From positions 1 through 64,000 of the forward strand of contig NZ_JNWV01000015.1 in the NCBI RefSeq assembly GCF_000716535.1: 64,000 nt of DNA, written 5' to 3'. This document shows positions 16,925-26,500 of this stretch, piece by piece (positions within the stretch are counted from its first letter, which is position 1; the number at the start of each line of letters is the position of its first letter). The stretch is from Streptomyces flaveolus. GTDB taxonomy: Bacteria > Actinomycetota > Actinomycetes > Streptomycetales > Streptomycetaceae. Below the pieces are notes generated by a model, which was not told the origin of the DNA, did not search any database, and worked only from the letters and a program-made list of their open reading frames with translations. The position numbers and the translations under genes were made by a program.

Positions 16925-18751
16925 ATGGAAAACGAGAGTGCGGCCAGCACGGTCGCCGTCGCGGCCAGGGGGCTGATCGAGCCTGAGATGGCGATGGCGC
17001 TGAACGTGCACTCGAGCCCGGGCGTGTACGCGCTGCTGCTGGGCGCCGGCATATCGATCGCCTCAGGAGTGAAGACCGGCTGGGGGGTGGTGGAGGACAT
17101 CGTCGGGAAGGTCGCCGCCGTCCGCGACCCCGACAACCCCGGTGCCCGCGCCGAAGCCGCAGCCGACCCCGAGAAGTGGTGGGAGACCAACACCAGCGAG
17201 CCGCTGGGCTACTCAGCGCTGCTAGCCGCCGCAGCACCGATGCCGGCTTCCCGCCAGGCAATGCTCGCGGAGTACTTCGAGCCCGAGGAAGGCCAGGACG
17301 ACACCAAGGGCCCTACCGCCGCGCACCAGGCCATCGCGCAGCTCGTGAAGCGCGGCAGTATCAGGGTCATCCTCACCACCAACTTCGACCGGCTGACCGA
17401 GCGAGCGTTGCAGGAGGTCGGGATCTCGCCGCAGGTGGTGAGCCGTCCGGAGCAGATCAAGGGCATGAAGCCGCTCACGCACAGCCAGGTCACCGTAATC
17501 AAGCTCCACGGGGACTACGCCGACCTGGAGCAGCGCAACACGATCGACGAGCTGGAAGCCTACCCCGACGAACTCCGGGAGCTCCTGCAGCGGGTTCTGG
17601 ACGAGTACGGGCTCATCGTGTGCGGGTGGTCTGCGGACTGGGACAAGGCGCTCGTCCGCGCCGTCGAGGGGACCCGGTCGCGCCGGTACCCGCTGTTCTG
17701 GTCGCACTATGGCCGGTTCAGCGACGCCGCCCGAGCCCTCACCGCGCAGCACGACGCGGTGGTGATCGACGGCAAGAACGCCGACGAGCTGTTCACCGGC
17801 CTTGTGAGCCGCGTCGAAGCCCTGGACCGGCTGACCACCGCGCCCATCACCCGGGACGTCGCCGTCGTACAGCTCAAGCGGGCGTTGCCCGACCCCCTGC
17901 GTCGCATCGAGCTATTCGACCTCGTCGACCAGGCCGTCACCCAGATCACCGATCGCAGCACACCCGAGCACAGGCCTGTGCTCGCCACGTCCGCCGCCTG
18001 GGCCGACACCTTCGGGTCCAACGTCCGCGGCTACCGGGCCGACAGCGACACTCTGCTGCACTTGCTGGCCAACGGGGTCTTCCATGACGACGGCAGGCAC
18101 GAACCCATCTGGCTGCGCGCCGTCGAGCGCCTTGTCCGCCTGCGCGACACCACACCGGGCACCTACAACGAGTACTTGGAGAAGCTGCGCCACCTGCCGG
18201 CGCTGCTGGCGGTCTGGACGATCGGCGTCGCCGCCATCCTCAACCGCCGCGAGGAACTGCTGGCCACTGTCCTCTACCACCCGGAGTGGGCCTTGCCGAA
18301 CTCCGGTCACGCCCGCCTGGGGCCAGCTTGGTACCTCAACCCCAACCGAGTCCTCGACACCGACGGGATGCATGACATGCGCCCGTCCGGAAACGGCGGC
18401 AAGTTCCTCTACCCCCAGAGCAACTGGATGAAGGACACGCTGCGCGAGCCCTTCCGGCTCATCGAGCCCAGCGACACCGCCTACCGCGAAGCCTGCACCC
18501 GTTTCGAATTCCTGGCCTCCATGGTCGCCATGGACACCGACAGCGACTTCCTCGCCTACCCCTGGGCCGGAGAATTCTTCCTCAATTCCGTATGGGGCTG
18601 GGACAACAACGGCCTCGCCGACGTCATCGCGGAAGAACTCACTGACACCTGGCCGCTCCTGCACGCCGGCGCCTTCGGAGGGCAGCTCTCCCACGCTGAG
18701 AGGGCCCTTGCCGCGCTCGCTGACTGGAGGCGCCAGCACGGCAGAGGATAG
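16925..18751 (+). CDS. SIR2-family NADase-type defence protein
   Basis: ATG at 16925 with GGGAGGGG about 7 bases upstream. The 608-residue product carries the SIR2 NAD-binding signature: LLGAGIS near residue 38, TTNFDRLTE near 151 and KLHGDYADL near 192, then VCGWSADWD near 235. The C-terminal ~300 residues are helical and unassigned; they would be the sensing or oligomerising part. Stand-alone SIR2 proteins of this size in defence islands typically deplete NAD on phage infection; whether this one does so is inference. It stands alone between two T-poor islands, with no partner gene such as HerA or Argonaute. Confidence 0.82.
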   Translation: MENESAASTVAVAARGLIEPEMAMALNVHSSPGVYALLLGAGISIASGVKTGWGVVEDIVGKVAAVRDPDNPGARAEAAADPEKWWETNTSEPLGYSALLAAAAPMPASRQAMLAEYFEPEEGQDDTKGPTAAHQAIAQLVKRGSIRVILTTNFDRLTERALQEVGISPQVVSRPEQIKGMKPLTHSQVTVIKLHGDYADLEQRNTIDELEAYPDELRELLQRVLDEYGLIVCGWSADWDKALVRAVEGTRSRRYPLFWSHYGRFSDAARALTAQHDAVVIDGKNADELFTGLVSRVEALDRLTTAPITRDVAVVQLKRALPDPLRRIELFDLVDQAVTQITDRSTPEHRPVLATSAAWADTFGSNVRGYRADSDTLLHLLANGVFHDDGRHEPIWLRAVERLVRLRDTTPGTYNEYLEKLRHLPALLAVWTIGVAAILNRREELLATVLYHPEWALPNSGHARLGPAWYLNPNRVLDTDGMHDMRPSGNGGKFLYPQSNWMKDTLREPFRLIEPSDTAYREACTRFEFLASMVAMDTDSDFLAYPWAGEFFLNSVWGWDNNGLADVIAEELTDTWPLLHAGAFGGQLSHAERALAALADWRRQHGRG

Positions 18752-19869
18752 TAATCCCGGTCTCTGAGGCGTGTGGGAACCCCGCACCCGTTCCACCAGC
18801 GGGGCCGGGCAGGTTAGGCGGCGTTCGCGATCTTCTCACGGCCTGTCACCACGGCCGGGGGGGCTGCCATCCACCGCGGACGCTCGCCGCCGGCCCCCGG
18901 GACGGCACACGGGCGCAGCGGGAGCAGAAGGACGGCGGACACGCACAGCGCGGCGGGCGCCGGTGGCCCAGATGGCGACCAGCGGCCGACGTGAGGGCGG
19001 GCCCGGGGTCGGAAGACGCAGCGGGGCACGCCGGGGCAGGCGGCCACCGAACCACCGGCGGCCGGGCCTGCCCGGCCGGGACCCGCGCAGGCCCGGCCGG
19101 CGGCATCCGGCCCGACACGGCACGGCGGACACGGCCACCACTGGGACAGCCGGGCGGCGGCCGGCCAGCGGGCGGGGACAGGCCCCAGAGGGAAGAGGCG
19201 ACACAGCCCGGTGCAGGCTCAGGGAACGGCCAGGTAGAGACGGTGACGGGATCGGCACAGCCAGCTCGGCCCACGCAGACGGGACACGGGCGGGACGCGA
19301 GCAGGGGCAGAGGGGACGGGCCAGGACGAAAGCACGGCACCAGCGCGGCCGGGCGACGGCGACCGGGAGACCGGCACGCGACCGCAGCGCCGCGCCCGGC
19401 CTGACGACAGCTCGCCGCCCCCAGGACGCCCGGCAGGCAGCGGGACGGCGCAGCCGAGGACCGACAGCGGGGCGGCGGCGACAGGCGGCACGCGCGCGCG
19501 GCGGCAGGCAGCCGGCAGCGGGAACGGGCGGACGGTGCCGACCGGAACCGGCAGGCACCCGAGCCGGCAGCCGACGGCTCGAGAGCTGACGTAGCGGCAG
19601 GGCAGCGGCGGCGCTTCGGTGTTGTCCGGCCGCGCCGGCTGTGGCGCGTTGCGACACTCTGCCCGGCTCCGCGAAGTTCGTCCCATGCCAATGAGCCGAA
19701 GCACGGTAGTTGTCACATAGGCAGTCTTGTTGTCACCTGCGGGGTGCGGCGCCGGAAGGTCTCACCTCTTGACGGCCTCTGCGATCTGCTGGGCGGCCTG
19801 GGCGGGGACAGCAAGGCCCTCCGCGCCACCGTTCCTGCTCGTGTTCCTGGTCGACGCGATGCGGCAAGA
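18752..19869. other. T-depleted non-coding island 4
   Basis: No believable gene. The + strand is T-poor from about 18,850 to 19,600, which creates long but meaningless + frames. It contains repeat copy B. Bases 19,680-19,760 are ordinary and hold nothing I recognise. Confidence 0.75.
19408..19580 (+). repeat. Dispersed intergenic repeat, copy B
   Basis: Direct-orientation partner of 9532-9694. The longest exact match is 32 bases, at 19467-19498. The two copies differ by several small indels elsewhere, so the duplication is not recent. Confidence 0.7.
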
Positions 19870-19895
19870 GCTCCGGCCTGCTGTCAGGCCGGAGC
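19870..19895 (-). terminator. Hairpin downstream of 19911-20192
   Basis: A perfect 11-bp stem (GCTCCGGCCTG) with a 4-base CTGT loop lies 15 bases past the stop of the minus-strand gene. Strong GC hairpins without a U tract are usual terminators in Streptomyces. Confidence 0.7.
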
Positions 19896-19910
19896 CGGTG
19901 AAGCGTCGGG

Positions 19911-20192
19911 TCAGGTTGCGGTGGCGCCCTGGCCGCGGCGGATGCGGCCGAGGAGGTCGCGGTGGTAGGCCGGGAGGCCTCCGTCGGGGATGGGGGCGGG
20001 GCTGCCGGTGAGTGTGTACCACTCGTCGGCGCCGGTGTACTGGACGGCGGCGCAGGCGCGGTGCCCGTCGTCGGTGAGGGTGGTGCGGACGGTGAGGTCA
20101 CCGGTGATGACGCCGACCTCGTCGGTCATCGCACCGCCCGGGCCGGCGGTGACGCTGCTGGTGTAGGAGTCGGTGTCCGGGCCGGTGTTCAT
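19911..20192 (-). CDS. Hypothetical protein, 93 aa, paired with secreted nuclease
   Basis: I start at the ATG at 20192, whose ATGA overlaps the stop of the upstream nuclease gene; the longer frame upstream is only a shadow of that gene. The product begins MNTGPDTDSYTSSVTAG and is small, soluble and acidic in its first half. It contains VGVITGDLTVRTTLTDDG and YTLTGSPAPIPDGG. It has no signal peptide, whereas its partner is exported, so a cytosolic inhibitor or accessory protein is possible. I do not recognise the family. Confidence 0.65.
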   Translation of the reverse strand: MNTGPDTDSYTSSVTAGPGGAMTDEVGVITGDLTVRTTLTDDGHRACAAVQYTGADEWYTLTGSPAPIPDGGLPAYHRDLLGRIRRGQGATAT

Positions 20193-20911
20193 GCGGGGCA
20201 GGTGTCCAGCATCTCGTCCAGCTTGTCCTTCTCCGGCTCGGTGATGTTGAGGTCGTAGACGTACTTCACATGCGTCCAGGCGCGCGCGTAGGTGCACCAG
20301 TAGGAGCGCAGCGGCGGCGCCCACTGGTCCGGAGACTGGTCGCCCTTCTGCCGGTTGGAGCTCGCCGACACCGCGATCAGCTGTGGGTTGACGAGATCGT
20401 TGGCGAACTGGCGGCGCTTGGCGGTGGTCCACTCATCGGCGCCGGAGCGCCAGCCGTTGGCGAGGGGGACGACGTGGTCGATGTCGACCTCGGTGGACGG
20501 CTTGGTGGCGATCTTCCCGTCGTAGGCGCTGTACCAGATGCCGGAGACGGCCCGGCACTGCTCGTCCCTGACGACGTCCTGGCCGTCGCGGGCGAGGACG
20601 ACCTCGCGGGTGTCGCAGGTGCCGTACTGGGTGACCCAGTGCGGGAACTTCGAACGCGAGTACCCGGTCATCGGATGCGGGTCCGCGACGGTGAGGTCGT
20701 CCAGTTCCTTGCGGACGACCTCGGCCGGCGGCGGCTCGGGCAGGTCCCGCCGCACCGCTGACGCGGTAGCCGGATGATGGGCGGCCGCCGGCGGTGCGGC
20801 GGTGGCGGGCCACGCCGCGAGCGGCGTGGCCAGGGACAGGGACAGCACGGCGGTGGCGGTCAGACGCCACCATGAGCGAGAAGCGATCACAAGGCGAACG
20901 CCTACCGGCAT
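20189..20911 (-). CDS. Secreted HNH endonuclease (DUF1524/GmrSD-type)
   Basis: ATG at 20911; a GTG a few codons in is an alternative start. An Arg-containing N-terminus followed by a hydrophobic stretch (LTATAVLSLSLATPLAAW) and APPAAA is a clear export signal. The nuclease core reads VDIDHVVPLANGWRSGADEW near residue 140, then RRQFANDLVNPQLIAVSASSNRQKGD. This is the DHVVPL...N...N..K pattern of HNH proteins of the DUF1524 type. It ends soon after WCTYARAWTHVKYVYDL. Such secreted HNH nucleases are common in Streptomyces and are thought to degrade extracellular DNA. A truncated relative lies at 48,340-48,600. Confidence 0.85.
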   Translation of the reverse strand: MPVGVRLVIASRSWWRLTATAVLSLSLATPLAAWPATAAPPAAAHHPATASAVRRDLPEPPPAEVVRKELDDLTVADPHPMTGYSRSKFPHWVTQYGTCDTREVVLARDGQDVVRDEQCRAVSGIWYSAYDGKIATKPSTEVDIDHVVPLANGWRSGADEWTTAKRRQFANDLVNPQLIAVSASSNRQKGDQSPDQWAPPLRSYWCTYARAWTHVKYVYDLNITEPEKDKLDEMLDTCPA

Positions 20912-21033
20912 CACCTGCCGGCCGCGGGGATCACCGCCCTGATGTGGCGTGTCCCAGCGCATCGGTTGACGGACACCTGTGGCCCATCGGCCAGCTGGCC
21001 GCGCCAGCAGGGCCGCATGCCCGGCACCTGGCT

Positions 21034-21183
21034 CGAACACCCCCGCGTCGGCGGGGAGGACGGGATCGGATCCGGCGGCCTCAGCCGGCCGGTCGGAACA
21101 CCCCCGCGTCGGCGGGGAGGACCAGGCCTTGCGCCCCAGGATCGTGCTGCACGTCGGAGCACCCCCGCGTCGGCGGGGAGGAC
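21034..21183 (+). CRISPR. Type I-E-like CRISPR mini-array, 3 repeats and 2 spacers
   Basis: Three 28-base repeats at 21034-21061, 21095-21122 and 21156-21183 are spaced at exactly 61 bases, leaving two 33-base spacers. The repeat ends CGCGTCGGCGGGGAGGAC, and its complement starts GTCCTCCCCGCCGACGCGGG, which is the actinobacterial type I-E repeat. The first bases vary (CGAACA, GGAACA, GGAGCA). There are no cas genes in the window. An IS701-family element begins 14 bases after the last repeat, so the array may have been cut short. Confidence 0.9.
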
Positions 21184-21197
21184 GGAACAAGGGCTAG

Positions 21198-22595
21198 TAC
21201 TGCAACGGTGCTTGCCGTAACTGATGGCCAGGTCGGTCGTTGGTGTTGTTATGGGTGGGGACCTTGCTGATGTCAGGTTGTGGGCGGGTGAACTGGAATC
21301 CCTGCATGGGCGGTTCGTGCACCGTTTCAGCAGGTCGGAGCCCAGGGAGTCGGCCCTGGCCTATATGCGGGGCCTGATCGCTCCGCTGCAGCGGAAGAAC
21401 GGCTGGACACTGGCGGAGGAAGCCGGCCACGCAGGCCCGGATCGCATCCACCGGATGCTGAACCGGATCGAGTGGGACGCCGACGAGGTCCTCGACGATG
21501 TGCGCCAGTATGTGGTCGACAACCTCGGCGACCCCGACGCCGTCCTTGTCGTGGACGACACCGGCTTCTTGAAGAAGGGGACACGGTCGGCCGGGGTGCA
21601 ACGGCAGTACTCCGGCACCGCCGGGCGGACGGAGAACTGCCAGGTCGGTGTCTTCCTCGCCTATGCCACCGACCGCGGGCGGACACTGATCGACCGGCGT
21701 CTGTATCTGCCCACCTCCTGGACTGATGACCGCGACAGGTGCCGCCGGGCCGGCATCACTGATGAGGTCGTCTTCGAGACCAAGGTGGCCATGGCCAAGG
21801 CGATGGTCCGCCGCGCCATCGCGGACAAGATCCCGTTCCGGTGGGTGACCGCGGATGCCGCCTACGGCTTCTCCAAGGGCTGGCGGTCCGAGCTGGAACG
21901 AGCGGACGTCTTCCACGTCATGGCCACCACCCGGCACGACACCGTGGTCACCCGCTGGGCGATCGACCACCCCGTCCACGACCTGTTCAACGGCCTCGCC
22001 CGGCAGAAATGGAAGCGCCGTTCCTGCGGCAATGGGGCCCACGGCCTGCGGATCTATGACTGGGCCCGCGTCGAGGTGCGGCCCTGGCACCGCTCCGACC
22101 GCCGCCACTGGGTGATCGCCCGCCGCAGCGTCGCCCGCCCGCAAGAGATCTCCTACTACATCGCCTACTGCCCCGCCGAGACCACACTCGACCAGCTGAT
22201 CCGCATCGCGGGCAGCCGATGGGCCATCGAGGAATGCTTCCAGAGCGCGAAACAGGAATGCGGCCTGGACGACTACCAGGTCCGCCGCTACCCCGGATGG
22301 CACCGCCACATGACCCTCGCCATGGCCGCCCACGCCGGCCTGACCGTCCTGCGAGCCCGGCAGCTGGATGCGGACAAAGCAGAAACGGATCCTCCCAGCT
22401 CATCCACCTCAGCCTCGCCGAGATACGATGGCTGATCACCCGTCTCACCGACCGCCGACCCAGGCCTGTCGAGCACATCCTGCACTGGTCGACCTGGCGC
22501 CGCCGACGACAACACCAGGCTCGCACCAGCCACTACAAACGACGCGGACACAGCCCCTGACCTGGCCACCAGTCACGGCAAGCACCGTTGCAGTA
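21198..22595 (+). mobile_element. IS701-family insertion sequence
   Basis: The element is bounded by perfect terminal inverted repeats starting TACTGCAACGGTGCTTGCCG. It is flanked on both sides by CTAG (21194-21197 and 22596-22599), the 4-base target preferred by this family. Length is 1,398 bases with one transposase gene. Perfect ends and flanks suggest a recent insertion. Confidence 0.92.
21224..22435 (+). CDS. IS701-family transposase (probable C-terminal frameshift)
   Basis: A DDE transposase of the IS701 type. Landmarks are an N-terminal HGRFVHRFSRSEPRESALAY, first catalytic Asp in LVVDDTGFLKKG near residue 112, WVTADAAYGFSKGW near 210 with the second Asp, and RWAIEECFQSAKQECGLDDY near 330 with the Glu. 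After residue ~383 the frame departs from the expected ending. The family-like C-terminus (IHLSLAEIRWLITRL...WSTWRRRRQHQ) continues in the -1 frame to about 22,560. The bases at the junction (near 22,375) are not a good slippery heptamer, so this is more likely an indel than programmed frameshifting. Confidence 0.85.
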   Translation: MARSVVGVVMGGDLADVRLWAGELESLHGRFVHRFSRSEPRESALAYMRGLIAPLQRKNGWTLAEEAGHAGPDRIHRMLNRIEWDADEVLDDVRQYVVDNLGDPDAVLVVDDTGFLKKGTRSAGVQRQYSGTAGRTENCQVGVFLAYATDRGRTLIDRRLYLPTSWTDDRDRCRRAGITDEVVFETKVAMAKAMVRRAIADKIPFRWVTADAAYGFSKGWRSELERADVFHVMATTRHDTVVTRWAIDHPVHDLFNGLARQKWKRRSCGNGAHGLRIYDWARVEVRPWHRSDRRHWVIARRSVARPQEISYYIAYCPAETTLDQLIRIAGSRWAIEECFQSAKQECGLDDYQVRRYPGWHRHMTLAMAAHAGLTVLRARQLDADKAETDPPSSSTSASPRYDG

Positions 22596-22599
22596 CTAG

Positions 22600-23518
22600 G
22601 CGCAGACCCTCCCGTTGCCCGTACGGGACGGGGACTGGGTCCTGGTCGCCGAGGAGTTGCTGAAGGACGCCGTCGACCTGGGGCACGCCGGTTTCCGGGT
22701 CTACTGGGATGAGCGCCGGCGCGCGCACGCCGAGCAGCGGCCGCTGCCTGAGCTGACCGAGGTCCTCCAGCGGGAGTGGGCGGCCGGCCTGCCCGAGCAC
22801 GACATCTCGAGCCTGCTGCGCGAGCTGGTGGTGACCGTCCACGCCGACGCCGGCGTGACCACTAAGGCTCTCTGCGTCTCACCTGCGTCAACGAGCGCAT
22901 CGTCAAGATCTTCAGCTCTGTGGCCTGCGCCGGGTCTACGTGTTCCACGACTCTGTGGAACAGGCCACACGACACGCTCCCCGGCACGGCGCATTGGCGC
23001 GTTGGCCGCGCCCCCTCCATGCCTGAAGGCTCAGTCAGTGCCGTGGGCACAGCAGCCCTGAACGACGGTGCACCGCGGTGAGGCAGCCGAGGCGTGATCG
23101 GTGTCCTGGTCTACGACCTCTTCGTGGGTGACGTCCTGCACGCGCGGGACCAGGCCACCAAGCCGCCGGAGGTGGGCTGCACGCGTCCGGTAACCAGCGC
23201 AAAGGAGTCGGTGGCCGCCGTCTCACGGCTCGAGTAGGTGCTGCCCGACGATATCCGGGCGGCGCGGCCACCAGGCCACCGATGTCCATGCGGCACGCGG
23301 ACAGCTCCTTGCCGTCATCGTCGGTGGAGTTCCTCTGCCCAGGGGAAGGCGTCGCGGACGCGGGCGGCGGTGTCCGGCTGGAGCAGTGCGTAGGCCTAGG
23401 TGTGCTGTCCCGGGCGGCACTTTCCCCTGCTGATCCTCCCGACCACAGGAGACGGCACACGGGCCGCCTCCAGGCCGGGCAGGAATCGGCGCGCGGCGGT
23501 CCCGGGGGGGGCGAGAGT
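22600..23518. other. Degenerate region right of the IS701 element
   Basis: There is no intact gene. From about 22,606 a + frame (VRDGDWVLVAEELLKDAVDL and on to ELVVTVHADAG, ~22,860) has protein-like composition. It runs out of the IS end with no start and loses sense afterwards, so it looks like a truncated gene of unknown family. Minus-strand bits around 23,300-23,420 (AYALLQPDTAARVRDAFPWA) also look like coding debris. Confidence 0.45.
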
Positions 23519-23557
23519 GACTCCGTGCCCGGCCCTCGTCCGGGCGGGCACGGAGTC
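23519..23557 (-). terminator. Hairpin downstream of the CdtB-fusion gene
   Basis: A perfect 13-bp stem (GACTCCGTGCCCG paired with CGGGCACGGAGTC) with a 13-base loop lies 39 bases past the stop at 23596. Confidence 0.7.
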
Positions 23558-23595
23558 CGCTGGGCCGCGTCAGGTACTCGGTGACGCGGTGGGGA

Positions 23596-26500
23596 TCACT
23601 CGGTGACCGGACTGAAGTCCCACACGTCAGCCGCGTAGTCCGCGCGGTTCCTGACGGTCACCCGGCCGTGCAACGCGCCCCCCGTGAGGTAGATGGGCTC
23701 GTCCCGTTCCGCCGGACCCGTGTGGTTGGCCAGCAGCACTCCGTACTGGGCGGGCCGCAGGCACCACAGGAAGCCGTCGGCGTGGGGCACGAACTCGCTC
23801 ATCGTGACCTGGTTGCCGTCGACGGGTACTCCCGTGTCGTTGGTCGACGCCGCGTACCGTCCGTCGTTGGCCAGGTAGAAGCACTCGTCCGAACCGGTCC
23901 GTCCCGCGGGGATCGTGGTGAACCTCTCCTCGGGCGCGTCGTCGTCCTCGTCCAGAACCACGGGGAACTCGTTGATCGCGTCGTTCCAGGCGTTGAGGAT
24001 CCAGGGCAGGCCGTCCTTGGACTTGAGATGGACCTCCCTGCGGCCGCTCAAATCCTCGACGTCCTGCAGGAACCAGCGCTGGCTCGGCGCCTGGTCGTCC
24101 GCATCGTGGGCGAAGAGCGCGCCACCCTTGAGATCGGCCGAGAGGTACTGCTTGGTCGCGTAGTTCTCCAGGCTCCAGGTTCCGTCTCCCTGGTAGTGGG
24201 GCTTCCACAGCTGATCCAGTGCGGGGCTCTTCCAAAGCACTATCTTGCCGTCCCGCTGGCCGCCTTCTTGCCCCAGGTAGTAGTTGTAGAACTTCGGGTC
24301 CTTGGAGAGCAGGTTGAGATAGCCAGGGTGTTCGGACGACTTCTTCAGGTCGAACAGCAAGTTCGATCCCGGGTTCTTGTAGTCGAACTTCACGTCACCG
24401 ATGACGTTGCTGCCGGCACTGGCGAATCCCGCAACGTTGACGGTGTGGGCGCTCATCACGACGACGTTGTTCTGGGGAAGTGGTGGCGCACTCGACGGCG
24501 CCGGGGAATCGTCCGGCAGATTGGTGAGGTAGTGCCATACGGGGTAGTGGTCAGAGTCGATGTAGTCGTCAAGCAGTGATGATCCGAAGACGTCGACACC
24601 GTTGTTCGCGGGAGTGACCGCGTAATCGAGGACATGGGGTGTGCCCGTCCTGCCCGCTGTGGGATGTGTCGCGGCCGCGGTGGAAGCGGTGTTGTAGACG
24701 CCCGCGGGAAGGGCGGTGGCGAGATCGCCCGGATCCCGGTTGTAGTCGCCGGCGGCGATCCAGGGCTGCGACTCGTCGCCGCCGGCCCCTAGGTGCTCCA
24801 TGTGGTGTCCGATGTTATCCAGCAGTTCGGGAGCGTCCTGGCCCTGGTTGTCCGCTCGCGCGTGGATGGTGAAGTAGCCGACGCCGCCCACGCTGATCCC
24901 GAGTGCGGGCCGGGAGTAGCCTTGCCCCAGTACCGGGTCGTAGTCCGCCGGCTCGACGACGTGTATGTCCTGAGGAGCGACCGGTGTTCTGCTGGCTATG
25001 GCGAGGTTGACCCGGCCGTCATTGGTCGTTCCGCTGTTCGTGTGCAGCCAGTATATGTATCCCACCGTGCGGCTGCGGGTTCCGAGGAGCCGGTACTCCC
25101 GGACCGGGGGGTACGTGCCGTCTGGGTGTCGCCAGACGTTCTGCGCGTGGTCTTCGAGGAATTCGAGGCGTGATCCTGTCGGCGGGGTTCCGGCCTCCTG
25201 GATGAGGACGATGTGAGCCCCTCGAGGTGCCGCATCCTCCATCATGTAGCGCAGATCATCGTACTTATTGTGTCGCCCTCCGTCCGAGAGTGCGCCTTGC
25301 ATGTTCCAGTTGACTATGGCGCGGTCGGTACCCGTACGGGGGTCGAGGTCGCCACCGGTCTTGGTCAGGAACAGGGACGGTCGCTTGCCCACGGCGAGGG
25401 GCACGACGCCGTGCCCCACGTAGTCCAGGGTCTCCCGGCCGGTCCAGTCCGGGATCGCCTGCCCGTCCGTCTCCAGCGGCTCGAACTGGGTGGGTGCGTT
25501 GCTCTTCGAGCCGAACTGGAAGGCGGTGCCGGTCTGCGTGCCGTACGGCGCGTACGGTTCGAACGGTCCGCCGGGACTGGTCTGCTTGATCAGGGTGTTG
25601 TTGTAGAAGACGTTCTGCGGTCCGGACGAGCCGGACCACTTGACCGCCTTGGGGCCGGCCGCCCACCAGATGGGGTACCAGGTGCCCTGGTCGATTTCGC
25701 CGCCCTCACCGCCGCAGTTCGTCTGGCAGTTGGCCGAGCGATGCTCGTACGGGACCCTGACGGTGTTCTGTTCGAACAGGTTGTTATGTTCCCACCCGCC
25801 GTGCAGGTTCAGGTCGGAGTCGAGGTCGTTGCGGAAGGCGACGTTGCCGCTGGCGGACCACTGGAAGGTGAAGTGGCGCAGGTTGCGGCTGAGGTTGTAG
25901 GCCCACAGCGAGTTCCACACGCGGCTGCCGCGCAGGTATCCGTTGCCGCCCTTGCCCTTGTTCCAGGCACCGTCGAAGCTGTTGCGCTCGATCTGCAGGT
26001 TGAGGGCGTCCTCCGTGACGATCGGGTGCGAACCCGTCATGGTCGCCTTCAGCCCGCGTGCCCAGCTGTTGGCGGCCCACTTGTACACGATGCCGTGCAT
26101 GGCGTACTCGGGTGCCATGTTGCCGTAGTTGTGTACGGCCTGGTCCGGGGTCAGCTGATACGTTCCGCCACCCAGCTTGGGCAGGCCGTCCATGTCCTGG
26201 GTGAAGGCGAAGTTCTCGAACCCGACGCCCTGGACGATCTGCAGCGGGGTGACCTTGGTTGCGTAGGGCTTGTCACCCAGCGCCGCGGAGCCGTCCGAGG
26301 TGGAGTCAACCGGCAGGTCCCACTCCAGCGGACGGTCCAGCGTGACCGTCTTCGCGTCGGCGTCGACCCCGGTGACCTTGAACATCTGCTGGCGCATGTG
26401 GAGGTCGTCCATCACGCCCTGGTCGGTGACGCCCTGCTGTTCGTAGAACTTGATGCTGTTGGCCGCGCCCACCCAGACGTAACCGCCTGGTGTGAACTTC

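Noticed and set aside
18771..19589. 272-codon + frame and matching minus frames
   Set aside because: Low-complexity translation in T-poor DNA; includes a dispersed intergenic repeat.
20970..21033. A fourth, degenerate CRISPR repeat upstream of the array
   Set aside because: The sequence one period upstream shares only a few bases with the repeat, no better than chance.
22360..22390. Programmed frameshift in the IS701 transposase
   Set aside because: The junction has no proper X-XXY-YYZ heptamer; an indel is simpler.
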